This document shows positions 39,641 to 53,658 of a stretch of DNA of 64,000 bases, piece by piece. Under the pieces are notes generated by a model. It had not been told where the DNA came from. It made no database searches and was given only the letters and a program-made list of their open reading frames with translations. A program made the translations under genes and the position numbers. Source of the stretch: Acidovorax sp. SUPP3334. GTDB lineage: Bacteria > Pseudomonadota > Gammaproteobacteria > Burkholderiales > Burkholderiaceae_C. How positions within the stretch are numbered: the first letter of the stretch is position 1; every line of letters starts with the position of its first letter. The stretch lies in the NCBI RefSeq assembly GCF_030159055.1, contig NZ_BQXQ01000006.1, positions 62,001 through 126,000 of the forward strand. The letters run 5' to 3'.

Positions 39641-41227
39641 ATGAAGTTCTTAAAAAAAATCCTCATGGTCTCGGTGGCCGTGACTTTGGTAGCCTGTGGC
39701 GGCGGTGGCGGCAATCCTGGGACGACCCCCGGCTCGGGCACTGGTACCAGGGATATTGCCAATTTCGAGTACCAACTCGATAAGAATACGGTGACGAACT
39801 CCGGTACCGACCAGGCTGTGCTCACGATCACGGCACTTGATAGCAACAACAACCCGGTTACCGGGGTTCCATTGGCCGTGGTCGTCGATTCTGGTATCTA
39901 CACGCCGGTAGTGGCCACGACGGACACCAGTGGCAAGGCGTCCGGGAATATCACCATCGGAAGCGCGAAATCCAATCGCAGCATCAAATTCACGATGACT
40001 GTCGGTACCAAAACGAAGTCTGATGTGCTGGCGGTAACCGGCAGCCAAGTGACTTTGGGTGCCGTGCCTGCAGCCCCAGCGCCTAGCGCACCTGTTTCTG
40101 TTTCCGTCAAAGTTGCAGATGTGAACGGCACGGGGATCGCCAATACGGACGTATCGCTGACGGGAACCTTGGGTTTCAGCCAAACACTGAAAACGGACGC
40201 GAGCGGCAATGCCGTGGCGAATATTGCAGCGGCTCCTGCCGCTCCTGGTAATTACACCGTTCAGGCGGTTGCTGCAGGTGTTACGGTATCCCGCGATGTG
40301 CAAGTTGCCAGCGCCAGCGGTGGTATTCCTAATGCAGTTGGCGTGATCAGTGCTGCCAGTTTGGCCATTACGCCCAATACCATCGCGCCCAATACGTCGG
40401 GCTCTGTCACGAATCGTGCAGGTTTGCGCGCCATCTTCCTCAATTCTGCGAATCAGGCGATCAGGAACGTGCGAGTGCGCTTCGAAATCCTGCCGCCCGG
40501 CCTGGGCAGTGGAGAACAACTCTCTTCCGGCTCCGCAGTTGTCTACACGGACGTGAATGGCGTGGCTACCGCAGATTACATTGCCGGCACACGTGCCAGC
40601 CCAACCAACGGTGTTTCGATTCGCGCTTGCTTCGGTAATACCGATGCTGACGTGGCCAACGGAGCTTGCGCCAACTCGCGCACTGCCACCATGACCGTGG
40701 CTAGCGAACCTCTGTCGATCACTCTTGGCGACAACAACGAGTTGCAAAAGGGCGCTGACAATCTGACTTACATCAAAAAATTCGATGTTGCCGTGGCGGA
40801 TGCTGCAGGCAATGCAATTTCCAATGCTCAGATTTCGGCCAGCGTGGATCTGGTCACCTATCTCAAGGGCCCTTATGTCGGTCCTCGGACTGCTTGTCTC
40901 AATGAAGACAGGAATCGCAATGGCCAGTTGGATGTTGGTGAGGATTTGGATGGGGATGGTATTTTGACGCCCCGTAAGGCAGACGTCATCATTTCGTACG
41001 TAGGCTCTCGCACCACGGGGACGAACGGCCGGGCGACCATTCAGGTGGAGTATCCACAGAACGTGGCCACGTGGCTTCAATACGCTGTGAAGGTCACCAC
41101 CAGCGTGGCAGGCTCAGAAGGCACGGTTGAAAAGTCTTATGTGACAAGATTTGTTGAGGGCGATGACACGAACGGGTCGTTCTTGACCCCCCCATACGGC
41201 TTTAACGGTTGCTCTACCCCTAAGTAA
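39641..41227 (+). CDS. Ig-like (Big_1 type) lipoprotein with EF-hand-like loop
   Basis: Exported lipoprotein of 528 residues; Cys19 follows LVA in the signal and is followed by a Gly-rich linker. Repeated Ig-like units with LTITALDSNNNPVTGVPL, TDTSGKASGNI and TDASGNAVANI are typical of bacterial Ig-like domain 1 (invasin/intimin type); three to four domains are expected. Near 420-440 a DRNRNGQLDVGEDLDGDG stretch looks like a dockerin- or EF-hand-like calcium loop. Codon use is less GC-biased than in the flanking genes. It sits between pilQ and aroK, where these are usually adjacent, suggesting an insertion. A surface-exposed or adhesive role is inferred. Confidence 0.75.
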   Translation: MKFLKKILMVSVAVTLVACGGGGGNPGTTPGSGTGTRDIANFEYQLDKNTVTNSGTDQAVLTITALDSNNNPVTGVPLAVVVDSGIYTPVVATTDTSGKASGNITIGSAKSNRSIKFTMTVGTKTKSDVLAVTGSQVTLGAVPAAPAPSAPVSVSVKVADVNGTGIANTDVSLTGTLGFSQTLKTDASGNAVANIAAAPAAPGNYTVQAVAAGVTVSRDVQVASASGGIPNAVGVISAASLAITPNTIAPNTSGSVTNRAGLRAIFLNSANQAIRNVRVRFEILPPGLGSGEQLSSGSAVVYTDVNGVATADYIAGTRASPTNGVSIRACFGNTDADVANGACANSRTATMTVASEPLSITLGDNNELQKGADNLTYIKKFDVAVADAAGNAISNAQISASVDLVTYLKGPYVGPRTACLNEDRNRNGQLDVGEDLDGDGILTPRKADVIISYVGSRTTGTNGRATIQVEYPQNVATWLQYAVKVTTSVAGSEGTVEKSYVTRFVEGDDTNGSFLTPPYGFNGCSTPK

Positions 41228-41246
41228 AGCGGATGACCGCTGGCTT

Positions 41247-41786
41247 GTGATCCCGATTGTTTTATTGGGCCTCCCAGGCTCCGGGAAATCCACCGTCGGG
41301 CGTCAACTCGCCCGGCGGTTGGGGATTCCCTTCATCGATTCGGACCACGTGATCGAACAGCGCATCGGCTGTTCGATCCGTGGTTTTTTCGATCGTGAGG
41401 GTGAAGCTGCCTTTCGCGATATCGAAGAGCAGGTGATCCGCGAACTGACTTCTGGCGATGGATCGAGCCATGTGCCAGCCCAGGTGCTGGCGACCGGTGG
41501 CGGTGCCGTGCTGCGTGCTCCCAACCGGGACCGGCTGAAGGCGCACGGCAAAGTGGTGTACCTCGACGCATCGCCAGAGGACATCGTTCGCCACCTGCGG
41601 CACGACACGTCCCGTCCCTTGCTGCAAGGGGCAGACCCTCTCGGACGCTTGAAGGAGCTGCACCGGCAGCGCGACCCGTTGTACCGCGCGACCGCGCACT
41701 ACGTCGTGCCGACCGGGCGCGGCAAGACCGTGGCCGCTTTGGTGAGCCACATCGCCATGCAGTTGGAGCTCACTGCTGCCGGCTGA
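41247..41786 (+). CDS. aroK: shikimate kinase
   Basis: Phosphorylates shikimate in aromatic amino-acid synthesis. It has 179 residues. The Walker A is LGLPGSGKST, and the shikimate-binding motifs are DSDHVIEQRIG, FRDIEEQVI and LATGGGAVL, with LRHDTSRPLLQG as the lid. The GTG start at 41247 places the P-loop near residue 8, as usual; the ribosome binding site is weak. It lies only 19 bp after the Ig-like lipoprotein. Confidence 0.94.
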   Translation: MIPIVLLGLPGSGKSTVGRQLARRLGIPFIDSDHVIEQRIGCSIRGFFDREGEAAFRDIEEQVIRELTSGDGSSHVPAQVLATGGGAVLRAPNRDRLKAHGKVVYLDASPEDIVRHLRHDTSRPLLQGADPLGRLKELHRQRDPLYRATAHYVVPTGRGKTVAALVSHIAMQLELTAAG

Positions 41787-42032
41787 CGGGCCATGCCGTG
41801 CGTGAATCGCGGTACTGCAGGCTGCGCAGGCTTGCATAGGCTGCATAGGCATGCAGGCATGTGGCAAAGACGGCCAGAACTCTCTCGGCCCAATATTCTC
41901 GCGGTGCGAACCTGCAAAGATCCGAGGCAGTGGTTTTTTTGCAGATTGCCGCACGCTTTCAGTCCCGTGCTGCTTCGCTGCCATTGGCTGCGTTCAGCCG
42001 TATCCGTGAGTGGGCCCGCTAGACTCTCGCCC

Positions 42033-43208
42033 ATGGATCACGACACGTCTTTGGCTCCCCAGGCTTCGGCCGCTTCCACCGTACACCCCCATGCTGATGC
42101 GCATATTGGCTGCGTCCCTGCATCAGTGAACATTGCGCTCGGCGATCGCAGCTACCCCATCGTCATCGGCGAAGGATTGCTGGGCCAGCCGGCTACTTAC
42201 CAAAACCTGCCAGCCGCCGCATCGGCATTGATCGTCACGAATTCGACGGTCGCTCCGCTTTACGCGCAGCGTTTGCACGATGCACTGGCGGCGCGCTACC
42301 CCCGCGTGCTGCAGGTGGTGCTGCCTGACGGCGAGGAGCACAAGACCTGGCAGACGCTCAACCTCATCTTCGACGCGCTGCTGTCCAACGGCTGCGATCG
42401 CAAGACCGTGATGTTCGCATTGGGCGGTGGGGTGGTGGGCGACATGACGGGGTTCGCAGCAGCCAGCTACATGCGGGGCGTGCCTTTCGTACAGGTGCCC
42501 ACCACGCTGCTGGCGCAGGTGGATTCGTCGGTGGGCGGGAAGACCGCCATCAACCACCCGCTCGGCAAGAACATGATCGGCGCGTTCTACCAGCCGCAGT
42601 TGGTGGTGTGCGACCTGGCCACGCTGGACACCTTGCCGCCCCGCGAACGGAGCGCGGGATTGGCCGAAGTGCTCAAGTACGGTCCCATCGCCGACATGGC
42701 GTTCCTCGACTGGCTCGAAACCTCCATCGACGCATTGCGCGCGGGCGACCATGCGGCTTTGGCGCATGCCGTGCGGCGCAGTTGCGAGATCAAGGCGTTC
42801 GTGGTCGGGCAGGACGAGCGGGAAGCCGGCCTGCGCGCGATCCTCAACTTCGGCCACACCTTTGGCCACGCCATCGAGGCGGGCATGGGCTATGGCGTCT
42901 GGCTGCATGGCGAAGGTGTGGCGGCAGGAATGGTGATGGCGGCAGAGCTGTCGCGCCGTCTGGGGCTGGTGGATGCGGCGTTCGTGCAGCGCCTGCGCCA
43001 GCTGATCGAGCGGGCCGGGCTGCCGGTGCGCGGCCCGGTGATCGATGCCGGCGACAACGCCGGGCGCTATCTGGAGCTGATGCGGGTGGACAAGAAATCC
43101 GAGGGCGGCGAGATTCGTTTCGTCGTGATCGACGGTCCGGGGCGTGCCGCGGTTCGCCCGGCGCCGGACGCCATGGTGCGTGAAGTCATCGACGCCTGTT
43201 GTGCATGA
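42033..43208 (+). CDS. aroB: 3-dehydroquinate synthase
   Basis: Converts DAHP to 3-dehydroquinate. From ATG 42033 it has 391 residues; a GTG at 42126 would give 360, closer to the family norm and starting [12 protein letters not shown]. Motifs: [42 protein letters not shown] and [10 protein letters not shown] with zinc-binding His. The 246-bp gap before it contains short runs such as GCATAGGCTGCATAGGCATG but no clear gene. The start is unresolved; neither candidate has a good ribosome binding site. Confidence 0.94.
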   Translation: MDHDTSLAPQASAASTVHPHADAHIGCVPASVNIALGDRSYPIVIGEGLLGQPATYQNLPAAASALIVTNSTVAPLYAQRLHDALAARYPRVLQVVLPDGEEHKTWQTLNLIFDALLSNGCDRKTVMFALGGGVVGDMTGFAAASYMRGVPFVQVPTTLLAQVDSSVGGKTAINHPLGKNMIGAFYQPQLVVCDLATLDTLPPRERSAGLAEVLKYGPIADMAFLDWLETSIDALRAGDHAALAHAVRRSCEIKAFVVGQDEREAGLRAILNFGHTFGHAIEAGMGYGVWLHGEGVAAGMVMAAELSRRLGLVDAAFVQRLRQLIERAGLPVRGPVIDAGDNAGRYLELMRVDKKSEGGEIRFVVIDGPGRAAVRPAPDAMVREVIDACCA

Positions 43209-43268
43209 TTGCTATGGAAATCATAGCTATATGCCGAATCAGATAATGCGCTGGAGGCCATTTTGATA
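43209..43268 (+). repeat. interspersed 60-bp repeat, copy D
   Basis: Full copy: GCTATG-N5-CATAGC hairpin (43211-43227), TATATGCC, then ATGCGCTGGAGGCCATTTTG. It fills the whole gap between aroB and dgt. GGAGG and the TTG at 43263 inside it look like the ribosome binding site and start codon of dgt. Confidence 0.85.
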
Positions 43269-44435
43269 CAGCAAGCCGGGCTTGCGCCCTATGCCTGCGA
43301 CCCCGCTCAGAGCCGGGGCCGGCGCCACGCCCAGCCCGCCGCGCCCACGCGCTCCGAATACCAGCGCGATCGGGACCGCATCGTGCATTGCACGGCCTTT
43401 CGCCGGCTGGTCTATAAGACGCAGGTGTTCCTGAACCACGAAGGCGACCTGTTTCGCACGCGGCTTACGCATTCCCTCGAAGTGGCGCAACTGGGCCGCT
43501 CGATCGCGCGGTCGCTGCGCATCAACGAAGACTTGGTGGAGGCCATCTCGCTGGCGCATGACCTGGGGCACACCCCGTTCGGCCACGCGGGGCAGGACGC
43601 GCTGCACGACTGCATGGCCCGGCATGGCGGCTTCGAGCACAACCTGCAGAGCCTGCGCGTGGTGGACGAGCTGGAAGAGCGCTATCCCGACTACGACGGC
43701 CTGAACCTGACCTTCGAGGCGCGCGAGGGCATCCTCAAGCACTGCTCGCGGGCCAATGCCGAGCGCATGGAAGCCCTGGAGCCCGGCGGGATCGGCCAGC
43801 GGTTCCTGAAGCGCGAGCAACCCAGCCTGGAGGCGCAGCTTTGCAACCTGGCCGACGAGATCGCCTACAACGCGCACGACATCGATGACGGCGTGCGTTC
43901 CGGCCTCATCACCATGGCGCAACTGAGCGAGGTGCCTTTGTTCGAGCACTACCGCGCCGAGGCGGAGCGCGACCACCCCCATCTGGCGGAGCCTGCGGGC
44001 CAGCGCCACCTGTTGAACGAAGCGATCCGGCGCATGCTCAGCGCGCAGGTGTACGACGTGATCGATGCCACGAGCGCGGCCATCGCCCAGGCTGCGCCGT
44101 CCCATGTGGACGACGTGCGCCGGGCACCGCCGCTGGTGTCGTTCAGTGCGGAAATGCGCGCACAGTCGCAGGCCTTGAAGCGGTTCCTGTTCCAGAACCT
44201 CTACCGCCACCCCCAGGTCATGGAAACCACCGGCCGGGCCCAGCAAGTGGTGCGCGACCTGTTCGACGCCTACTCGCGCTCGCCCGAGGCCATGAAGCCG
44301 CGTTTCGCCGCACGCGCCGCGGCAGCGGCCGAGGCGCAGCGGTTGCGGACGGTGGCGGACTTCATCGCCGGCATGACCGACCGGTTCGCGGTGCGTGAGC
44401 ATGAGCGGCTGACAGGCCAGCGGCTGCTGGCCTGA
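43263..44435 (+). CDS. dgt: deoxyguanosinetriphosphate triphosphohydrolase-like protein
   Basis: HD-domain dNTPase of 390 residues. Signature: THSLEVAQ, then AHDLGHTPFGHAGQ, and NLADEIAYNAHDIDDG with metal-binding His and Asp. It removes triphosphate from dGTP or other dNTPs. I took TTG 43263, which lies 6-7 nt after GGAGG; both elements belong to a copy of the interspersed repeat. The conserved block begins about residue 10. It follows aroB, as in many betaproteobacteria. Confidence 0.92.
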   Translation: MIQQAGLAPYACDPAQSRGRRHAQPAAPTRSEYQRDRDRIVHCTAFRRLVYKTQVFLNHEGDLFRTRLTHSLEVAQLGRSIARSLRINEDLVEAISLAHDLGHTPFGHAGQDALHDCMARHGGFEHNLQSLRVVDELEERYPDYDGLNLTFEAREGILKHCSRANAERMEALEPGGIGQRFLKREQPSLEAQLCNLADEIAYNAHDIDDGVRSGLITMAQLSEVPLFEHYRAEAERDHPHLAEPAGQRHLLNEAIRRMLSAQVYDVIDATSAAIAQAAPSHVDDVRRAPPLVSFSAEMRAQSQALKRFLFQNLYRHPQVMETTGRAQQVVRDLFDAYSRSPEAMKPRFAARAAAAAEAQRLRTVADFIAGMTDRFAVREHERLTGQRLLA

Positions 44436-44522
44436 AGACCCGGGGGTCTTGGTGCAGGCGTGCGCCGTTCGGCGGTCGGCGGTCGGCCGATAAAATGGGC
44501 GCCCCCGCTGAAAGCCCTTTCC

Positions 44523-45146
44523 ATGACCGAAACCCTCCCCACGCCAACGCCTGCTTCTTTCCCGCACGACACCGTGAAAGAGGACATGGTGCGCTGGCTG
44601 GAGCGTGCGGTGATCGGGCTTAACCTGTGTCCGTTCGCCAAGGCGGTGCATGTGAAGGAGCAGATCCATTACGTCGTGAGCGAGGCCACCGATGGCCGGG
44701 CCCTGCTGGAAGACCTGCAGCGCGAACTGGAGGCGCTGGCTGAAATCTCTTCGGAGCGGCGCGACACCACGCTGTTGATGGCGCCGGCTTGCATGGAAGA
44801 TTTTCTGGATTTCAACGATTTCCTCGCGCTGGCCGACGATCTGGTAGAGGCCATGGACTTAGGGGGCATCCTTCAGGTGGCTTCGTTCCATCCCCAATTT
44901 CAGTTCGAGGGTACGGACGTGGACGACGTGACCAACAGCACCAACCGCGCGCCGTACCCCACGCTGCACCTGCTGCGCGAGGACAGCATCGACCGGGCGG
45001 TGGAGGCCTTCCCCGAAGCCGAGGCGATTTTCGAGCGCAACATCGAAGTGCTGGAGGACCTGGGCGCGGACGGCTGGAAAGCGCTGGACGTGGGGCCGCG
45101 TTGCCCTGTCGCCGCGCGCCCCGCGAGCGCACGGGAGGGTGCATGA
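44523..45146 (+). CDS. DUF1415 family protein
   Basis: Conserved protein of 207 residues with no known function. It shows the DUF1415 pattern: WLERAVIGLNLCPFAKAVH with a conserved Cys, TTLLMAPACMEDFLDFNDFL, and VASFHPQFQFEGTDVDDVTN followed by RAPYPTLHLLRE. No signal or membrane segments. The stop overlaps the next start (ATGA), coupling it to a methyltransferase, so a joint modification role is possible but unproven. Confidence 0.88.
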   Translation: MTETLPTPTPASFPHDTVKEDMVRWLERAVIGLNLCPFAKAVHVKEQIHYVVSEATDGRALLEDLQRELEALAEISSERRDTTLLMAPACMEDFLDFNDFLALADDLVEAMDLGGILQVASFHPQFQFEGTDVDDVTNSTNRAPYPTLHLLREDSIDRAVEAFPEAEAIFERNIEVLEDLGADGWKALDVGPRCPVAARPASAREGA

Positions 45147-46075
45147 AGCGCCAGAAAGACACCGCTCGGCAGGGCGGCGCTTCTTCCGCGCAGGCCAAGA
45201 TGTCGCCCGAGGATCAGGTCCTGCAGGAACTGCGGCCGGGCCAGTCCATTGAACTGTTGAAGGCGCTGCACATCCTCACGCGGGAAGGGCGGCTCAACCA
45301 GGACTCGCGGCGCAAGCTCAAGCAGGTCTATCACCTGTTCCAGTTCATCGAGCCGCTGCTGCAGGAGCTGTCGCAGGACGGCCATGCGGCCACGCTCGCG
45401 GACCACGGTGCTGGCAAGTCGTACCTCGGCTTCATCCTGTACGACCTGTTTTTCAAGGCGCTGGGGCGTGGCCACATCTACGGCATCGAGACCCGGGCCG
45501 AACTGGTGGAGCATTCGCGTGCGCTGGCCGAGCGGCTGGCGTTCGAGCGCATGTCGTTCCTGAACCTGTCGGTGGCGGAGTCCACCGATGCCTCGGCGCT
45601 GCCGCAGCGGATCGACGTGGTCACGGCCCTTCACGCCTGCGACACGGCCACGGACGACGCCATCGCCTTCGGGCTGGCCAAGCAGGCCCGCGCGATGGTG
45701 CTGGTGCCTTGCTGCCAGGCCGAAGTGGCCGCTTGCCTGCGCCAGGGCAAGGCGCTGCAGTTGTCGCGCACGCCGCTGGCCGAGCTGTGGCGCCATCCGC
45801 TGCACACGCGCGAGATGGGCAGCCAGATCACCAACGTGCTGCGCTGCCTGCACCTGGAAGCCAGTGGCTACCAGGTGACGGTGACCGAGCTGGTGGGCTG
45901 GGAACACAGCATGAAGAACGAGTTGATCGTGGCCCGCTACACCGGCCAGAGAAAGCGCAGCGCGGCCGAGCGGCTGCGGGCCATCCTGGCGGAGTTCGGG
46001 CTGGAGCAGACGCTGGCTGCGCGGTTCGGCCTGCATGTCGAAGCCGCCGCCGAGGCGCCGTCCGCATCGGACTGA
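45143..46075 (+). CDS. class I SAM-dependent methyltransferase
   Basis: Protein of 310 residues. Motif I is LADHGAGKSYLGFILYDL (about 86-103) for SAM binding. YGIETRAELVEHS has the acidic ribose-binding residue, and VVTALHACDTATDDAI with LVPCCQAEV resembles the METTL25/Methyltransf_32 group. The HACDTATD and PCCQ motifs suggest an RNA or protein substrate, but the target is unknown. It overlaps the DUF1415 gene by 4 bp. Confidence 0.85.
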   Translation: MKRQKDTARQGGASSAQAKMSPEDQVLQELRPGQSIELLKALHILTREGRLNQDSRRKLKQVYHLFQFIEPLLQELSQDGHAATLADHGAGKSYLGFILYDLFFKALGRGHIYGIETRAELVEHSRALAERLAFERMSFLNLSVAESTDASALPQRIDVVTALHACDTATDDAIAFGLAKQARAMVLVPCCQAEVAACLRQGKALQLSRTPLAELWRHPLHTREMGSQITNVLRCLHLEASGYQVTVTELVGWEHSMKNELIVARYTGQRKRSAAERLRAILAEFGLEQTLAARFGLHVEAAAEAPSASD

Positions 46076-46140
46076 AGCGCGGGCCCGGCGGCCAGGGCTG
46101 TAGAAGGCGAGCCGAGGATTCAGTCTTTTCGGACTCGCGC

Positions 46141-46190
46141 CGTGATGTTTATTGTCTGTTTTGCTACATAAAGCATAGCAAACCATTCTG
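46141..46190 (-). repeat. interspersed repeat, degenerate reverse copy I beside the RAYT gene
   Basis: TTTATTGTCTG then TTTGCTA-N9-TAGCAAA, a perfect 7-bp stem (46161-46183). In reverse, GCTATGCTTT matches the hairpin of copy F, and TTTATTGTCTG matches copy H. It lies about 100 bp upstream of the RAYT start. Confidence 0.45.
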
Positions 46191-46285
46191 GTGTCTGGGC
46201 TGAGACCGAAGCGCCTTGGAGCCCTAACCGGTGCTGGATTCTCATTACCATGGCGCCAGCTTCACTCTGTGCGAACCTTCACGCC

Positions 46286-46987
46286 ATGGCCCGACTGCCC
46301 CGCCTGACCCTTGCCGGCTACCCGCACCATGTGATCCAGCGCGGCAACAACCGCCAGGCCATTTTCGCGGACCGGCCAGACCACGAGACGATGCTGGCCC
46401 TGCTGACCGAGCAGGCGCGCCGCTGCAGCGTGGCGGTGCATGCCTATGTGCTCATGGGCAACCATTTCCACCTGCTGGCCACGCCCCAATCGGCCGATGG
46501 CCTGCCGCTGATGATGCAGGCGGTGGGTCGCAGCTATGTGCGCTATTTCAACAACCGGCACACCCGCTCTGGCACGCTGTGGGAGGGGCGCTACCGCTCC
46601 ACCGTGCTGCAACCCGAGCGCTACCTGCTGGCCTGCATGGCCTATATCGATCTGAATCCGGTGCGCCACGGGCTGGTCACCCAGGCGGTGGACTATCCGT
46701 GGTCGAGCCACGCCCATTGCCTGGGGCTGCGCAGCGACCGGCTCATCACGCCCCATGCGCTGTTCTGGGCGCTGGGCAATACGCCCTTCGCCCGCGAGGT
46801 GGCGTATGCCGCGCTGGTTCAGGCCGGGGTGAGCGGCCTTCAGCAGCAGGCACTGACCGATTCGGCATTGTCCGGATGGGCTTTGGGCGAGCCTGCATTC
46901 GTTGAGGATTTACAGCGCCGAACCGAGCGGCGAGTCGTCAAGGCCAAAGCGGGGCGCCCGTCAGCGGCGCCCAAGATCAGCGCCTGA
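46286..46987 (+). CDS. REP-associated tyrosine transposase (RAYT, Y1_Tnp)
   Basis: Single-copy HUH-type transposase of 233 residues. The metal-binding HUH motif is MGNHFHLLATP (about 68-78), the catalytic Tyr lies in MAYIDLNPVRHG, and HVIQRGNNRQAIF and SGTLWEGRYRS are RAYT family motifs. No terminal repeats of an IS200 element are visible. RAYTs mobilise short palindromic REP elements and are usually domesticated. It lies between the methyltransferase and gltB beside a degenerate copy of the interspersed repeat. Confidence 0.88.
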   Translation: MARLPRLTLAGYPHHVIQRGNNRQAIFADRPDHETMLALLTEQARRCSVAVHAYVLMGNHFHLLATPQSADGLPLMMQAVGRSYVRYFNNRHTRSGTLWEGRYRSTVLQPERYLLACMAYIDLNPVRHGLVTQAVDYPWSSHAHCLGLRSDRLITPHALFWALGNTPFAREVAYAALVQAGVSGLQQQALTDSALSGWALGEPAFVEDLQRRTERRVVKAKAGRPSAAPKISA

Positions 46988-47038
46988 TCACCGAAATGCG
47001 CAGATATCCATTGGGATTGTTGCTACTTTTTTTGATAT

Positions 47039-47101
47039 GTCCCCAATTTAAATAAATGCGATAAATTCTCATCGATAATTTGTATCCGACCCCAATTAAA
47101 G
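47039..47101. repeat. direct repeat in an AT-rich segment upstream of gltB
   Basis: GTCCCCAATTTAAA (47039-47052) and GACCCCAATTAAAG (47088-47101) are near-identical and 49 bp apart, in an AT-rich stretch between the RAYT gene and gltB. They could be regulator sites for gltBD or remnants left with the RAYT. Confidence 0.5.
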
Positions 47102-47170
47102 TGCTTGCCCGACCTTGCTGCAATGCACTAACCTTGCTCTCCCTGCGACCCATTTCCCGAGGAGAGCGCC

Positions 47171-51925
<4,755 letters not shown>

Positions 51926-51975
51926 GGCCCGCCCGATCGACCCGCACCGCATTCAACGATTCAAGGACAGACATC

Positions 51976-53454
51976 ATGGGAAAGACCACCGGCTTCATGG
52001 AATACGGGCGCATCGAAGAGGGCTACCGCCCCGCCTCCGAGCGCTTGAAGCACTACAAGGAATTCGTCATCGGCCTCGATGACGCGCAGGCCAAGATCCA
52101 GGGCGCGCGCTGCATGGACTGCGGCACGCCGTTCTGCAACAACGGCTGCCCGGTCAACAACATCATTCCGGACTTCAACGACCTGGTGTACCAGCAGGAC
52201 TGGAAGAGCGCCATCGCGGTGCTGCACAGCACCAACAACTTTCCCGAGTTCACCGGCCGCATCTGCCCCGCGCCCTGCGAGGCGGCCTGCGTGCTCAACG
52301 TGAACGACGACCCGGTGGGCATCAAGTCCATCGAGCACGCCATCATCGACCGTGCCTGGGCCGAGGGCTGGGTCAAGCCGCTGCCCCCGAAGCACAAGAC
52401 CGGCAAAAAGGTCGCCGTGGTCGGCTCCGGCCCGGCCGGCATGGCGGCGGCGCAGCAACTGGCGCGCGCTGGCCATGACGTGACGCTGTTCGAGAAGAAC
52501 GACCGCATCGGCGGCCTGCTGCGCTACGGCATTCCCGACTTCAAGATGGAGAAGTCGCACATCGACCGGCGCGCCGAGCAGATGGCTGCCGAGGGCGTCA
52601 CCCTCCGCACCGGCGTGTTCATCGGTGCGGTGAAGGACGGCCTGGGCAAGGGCTCCAAGGTCACCAACTGGGCCAAGGAAACCATCACGCCCGAGCAGCT
52701 GCAAAAGGACTTCGATGCCGTGCTGCTGACCGGCGGCGCCGAGCAGTCGCGCGACCTGCCCGTGCCCGGCCGCGACCTGGACGGCGTGCACTTCGCGATG
52801 GAGTTCCTGCCCCAGCAGAACAAGGTCAACGCGGGCGACAAGCTCAAGGGCCAGCTGCGCGCCGACGGCAAGCACGTCATCGTGATCGGCGGCGGCGACA
52901 CCGGCAGCGACTGCGTGGGCACCAGCAACCGCCACGGCGCCGTGAGCGTCACGCAGTTCGAACTGATGCCCCAGCCGCCCGAGGTGGAAAACCGCCCCAT
53001 GACCTGGCCGTACTGGCCGATCAAGCTGCGCACCAGCTCCAGCCACGAAGAGGGCTGCGAGCGCGAGTTCGCCATCTCCACCAAGGAACTGCTCGGTGAG
53101 AAGGGCAAGGTCACCGGCCTCAAGACCGTCCGCGTGGAATGGAAGGAAGGCAAGATGGTCGAGGTGGCCGGCTCCGAGCAAATTCTGAAGGCCGACCTCG
53201 TGCTGCTGGCCATGGGCTTCGTGAGCCCCGTTGCCCAGGTGCTGGATGCCTTCGGCGTGGACAAGGACGCCCGCGGCAACGCGAAGGCCACCACCGACTT
53301 CGACGGCGGCTACGCCACCAACGTGCCCAAGGTGTTCGCCGCGGGCGACATGCGCCGGGGCCAGTCCCTGGTGGTGTGGGCCATTCGCGAAGGCCGCCAG
53401 GCCGCGCGCTCGGTGGACGAGTTCCTGATGGGGTACTCCGACCTGCCGCGCTGA
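51976..53454 (+). CDS. gltD: glutamate synthase small subunit
   Basis: NADPH- and FAD-binding subunit of 492 residues that feeds electrons to GltB. N-terminal cysteines ([17 protein letters not shown] and CPAPCEAAC) bind 4Fe-4S clusters. The FAD motif is [16 protein letters not shown], and [11 protein letters not shown] binds NADPH. The length is normal. A terminator follows about 35 bp after the stop, closing the gltBD operon. Confidence 0.97.
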   Translation: MGKTTGFMEYGRIEEGYRPASERLKHYKEFVIGLDDAQAKIQGARCMDCGTPFCNNGCPVNNIIPDFNDLVYQQDWKSAIAVLHSTNNFPEFTGRICPAPCEAACVLNVNDDPVGIKSIEHAIIDRAWAEGWVKPLPPKHKTGKKVAVVGSGPAGMAAAQQLARAGHDVTLFEKNDRIGGLLRYGIPDFKMEKSHIDRRAEQMAAEGVTLRTGVFIGAVKDGLGKGSKVTNWAKETITPEQLQKDFDAVLLTGGAEQSRDLPVPGRDLDGVHFAMEFLPQQNKVNAGDKLKGQLRADGKHVIVIGGGDTGSDCVGTSNRHGAVSVTQFELMPQPPEVENRPMTWPYWPIKLRTSSSHEEGCEREFAISTKELLGEKGKVTGLKTVRVEWKEGKMVEVAGSEQILKADLVLLAMGFVSPVAQVLDAFGVDKDARGNAKATTDFDGGYATNVPKVFAAGDMRRGQSLVVWAIREGRQAARSVDEFLMGYSDLPR

Positions 53455-53488
53455 GCTTCTCCAAAAGCGGCACGTCCGCAGAAAAAAC

Positions 53489-53516
53489 AAACGGCGCTCT
53501 TCGGAGCGCCGTTTTT
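53489..53516 (+). terminator. Rho-independent terminator of gltBD
   Basis: ACGGCGCTC (53491-53499), TTCG loop, GAGCGCCGT (53504-53512), then TTTT. It begins 35 bp after the gltD stop. Confidence 0.92.
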
Positions 53517-53542
53517 CGGGGTGCCGCTGGCCCGCGGGAGCC

Positions 53543-53575
53543 AAAAAAAAGCCCCCGCCGAATGGCAGGGGCTTT
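53543..53575 (-). terminator. Rho-independent terminator of the stefin-like gene
   Basis: GCCCCTGCC pairs with GGCGGGGGC on the minus strand, and the stem is followed by eight Ts (A-run 53543-53550 on the plus strand). It lies about 85 bp past the stefin-like stop. Confidence 0.88.
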
Positions 53576-53658
53576 CGCGGGAAGGCCAGCGTTTGCGGCG
53601 CAGCGCCGTTCACCTTTTTCCTTCCTCTTTTTTCTCCTGCCTCCCTCTCCTACCGAAA

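Noticed and set aside
37432-39852. 806-residue antisense frame across pilQ
   Set aside because: Same reason: shadow of pilQ with biased composition and no recognisable domain.
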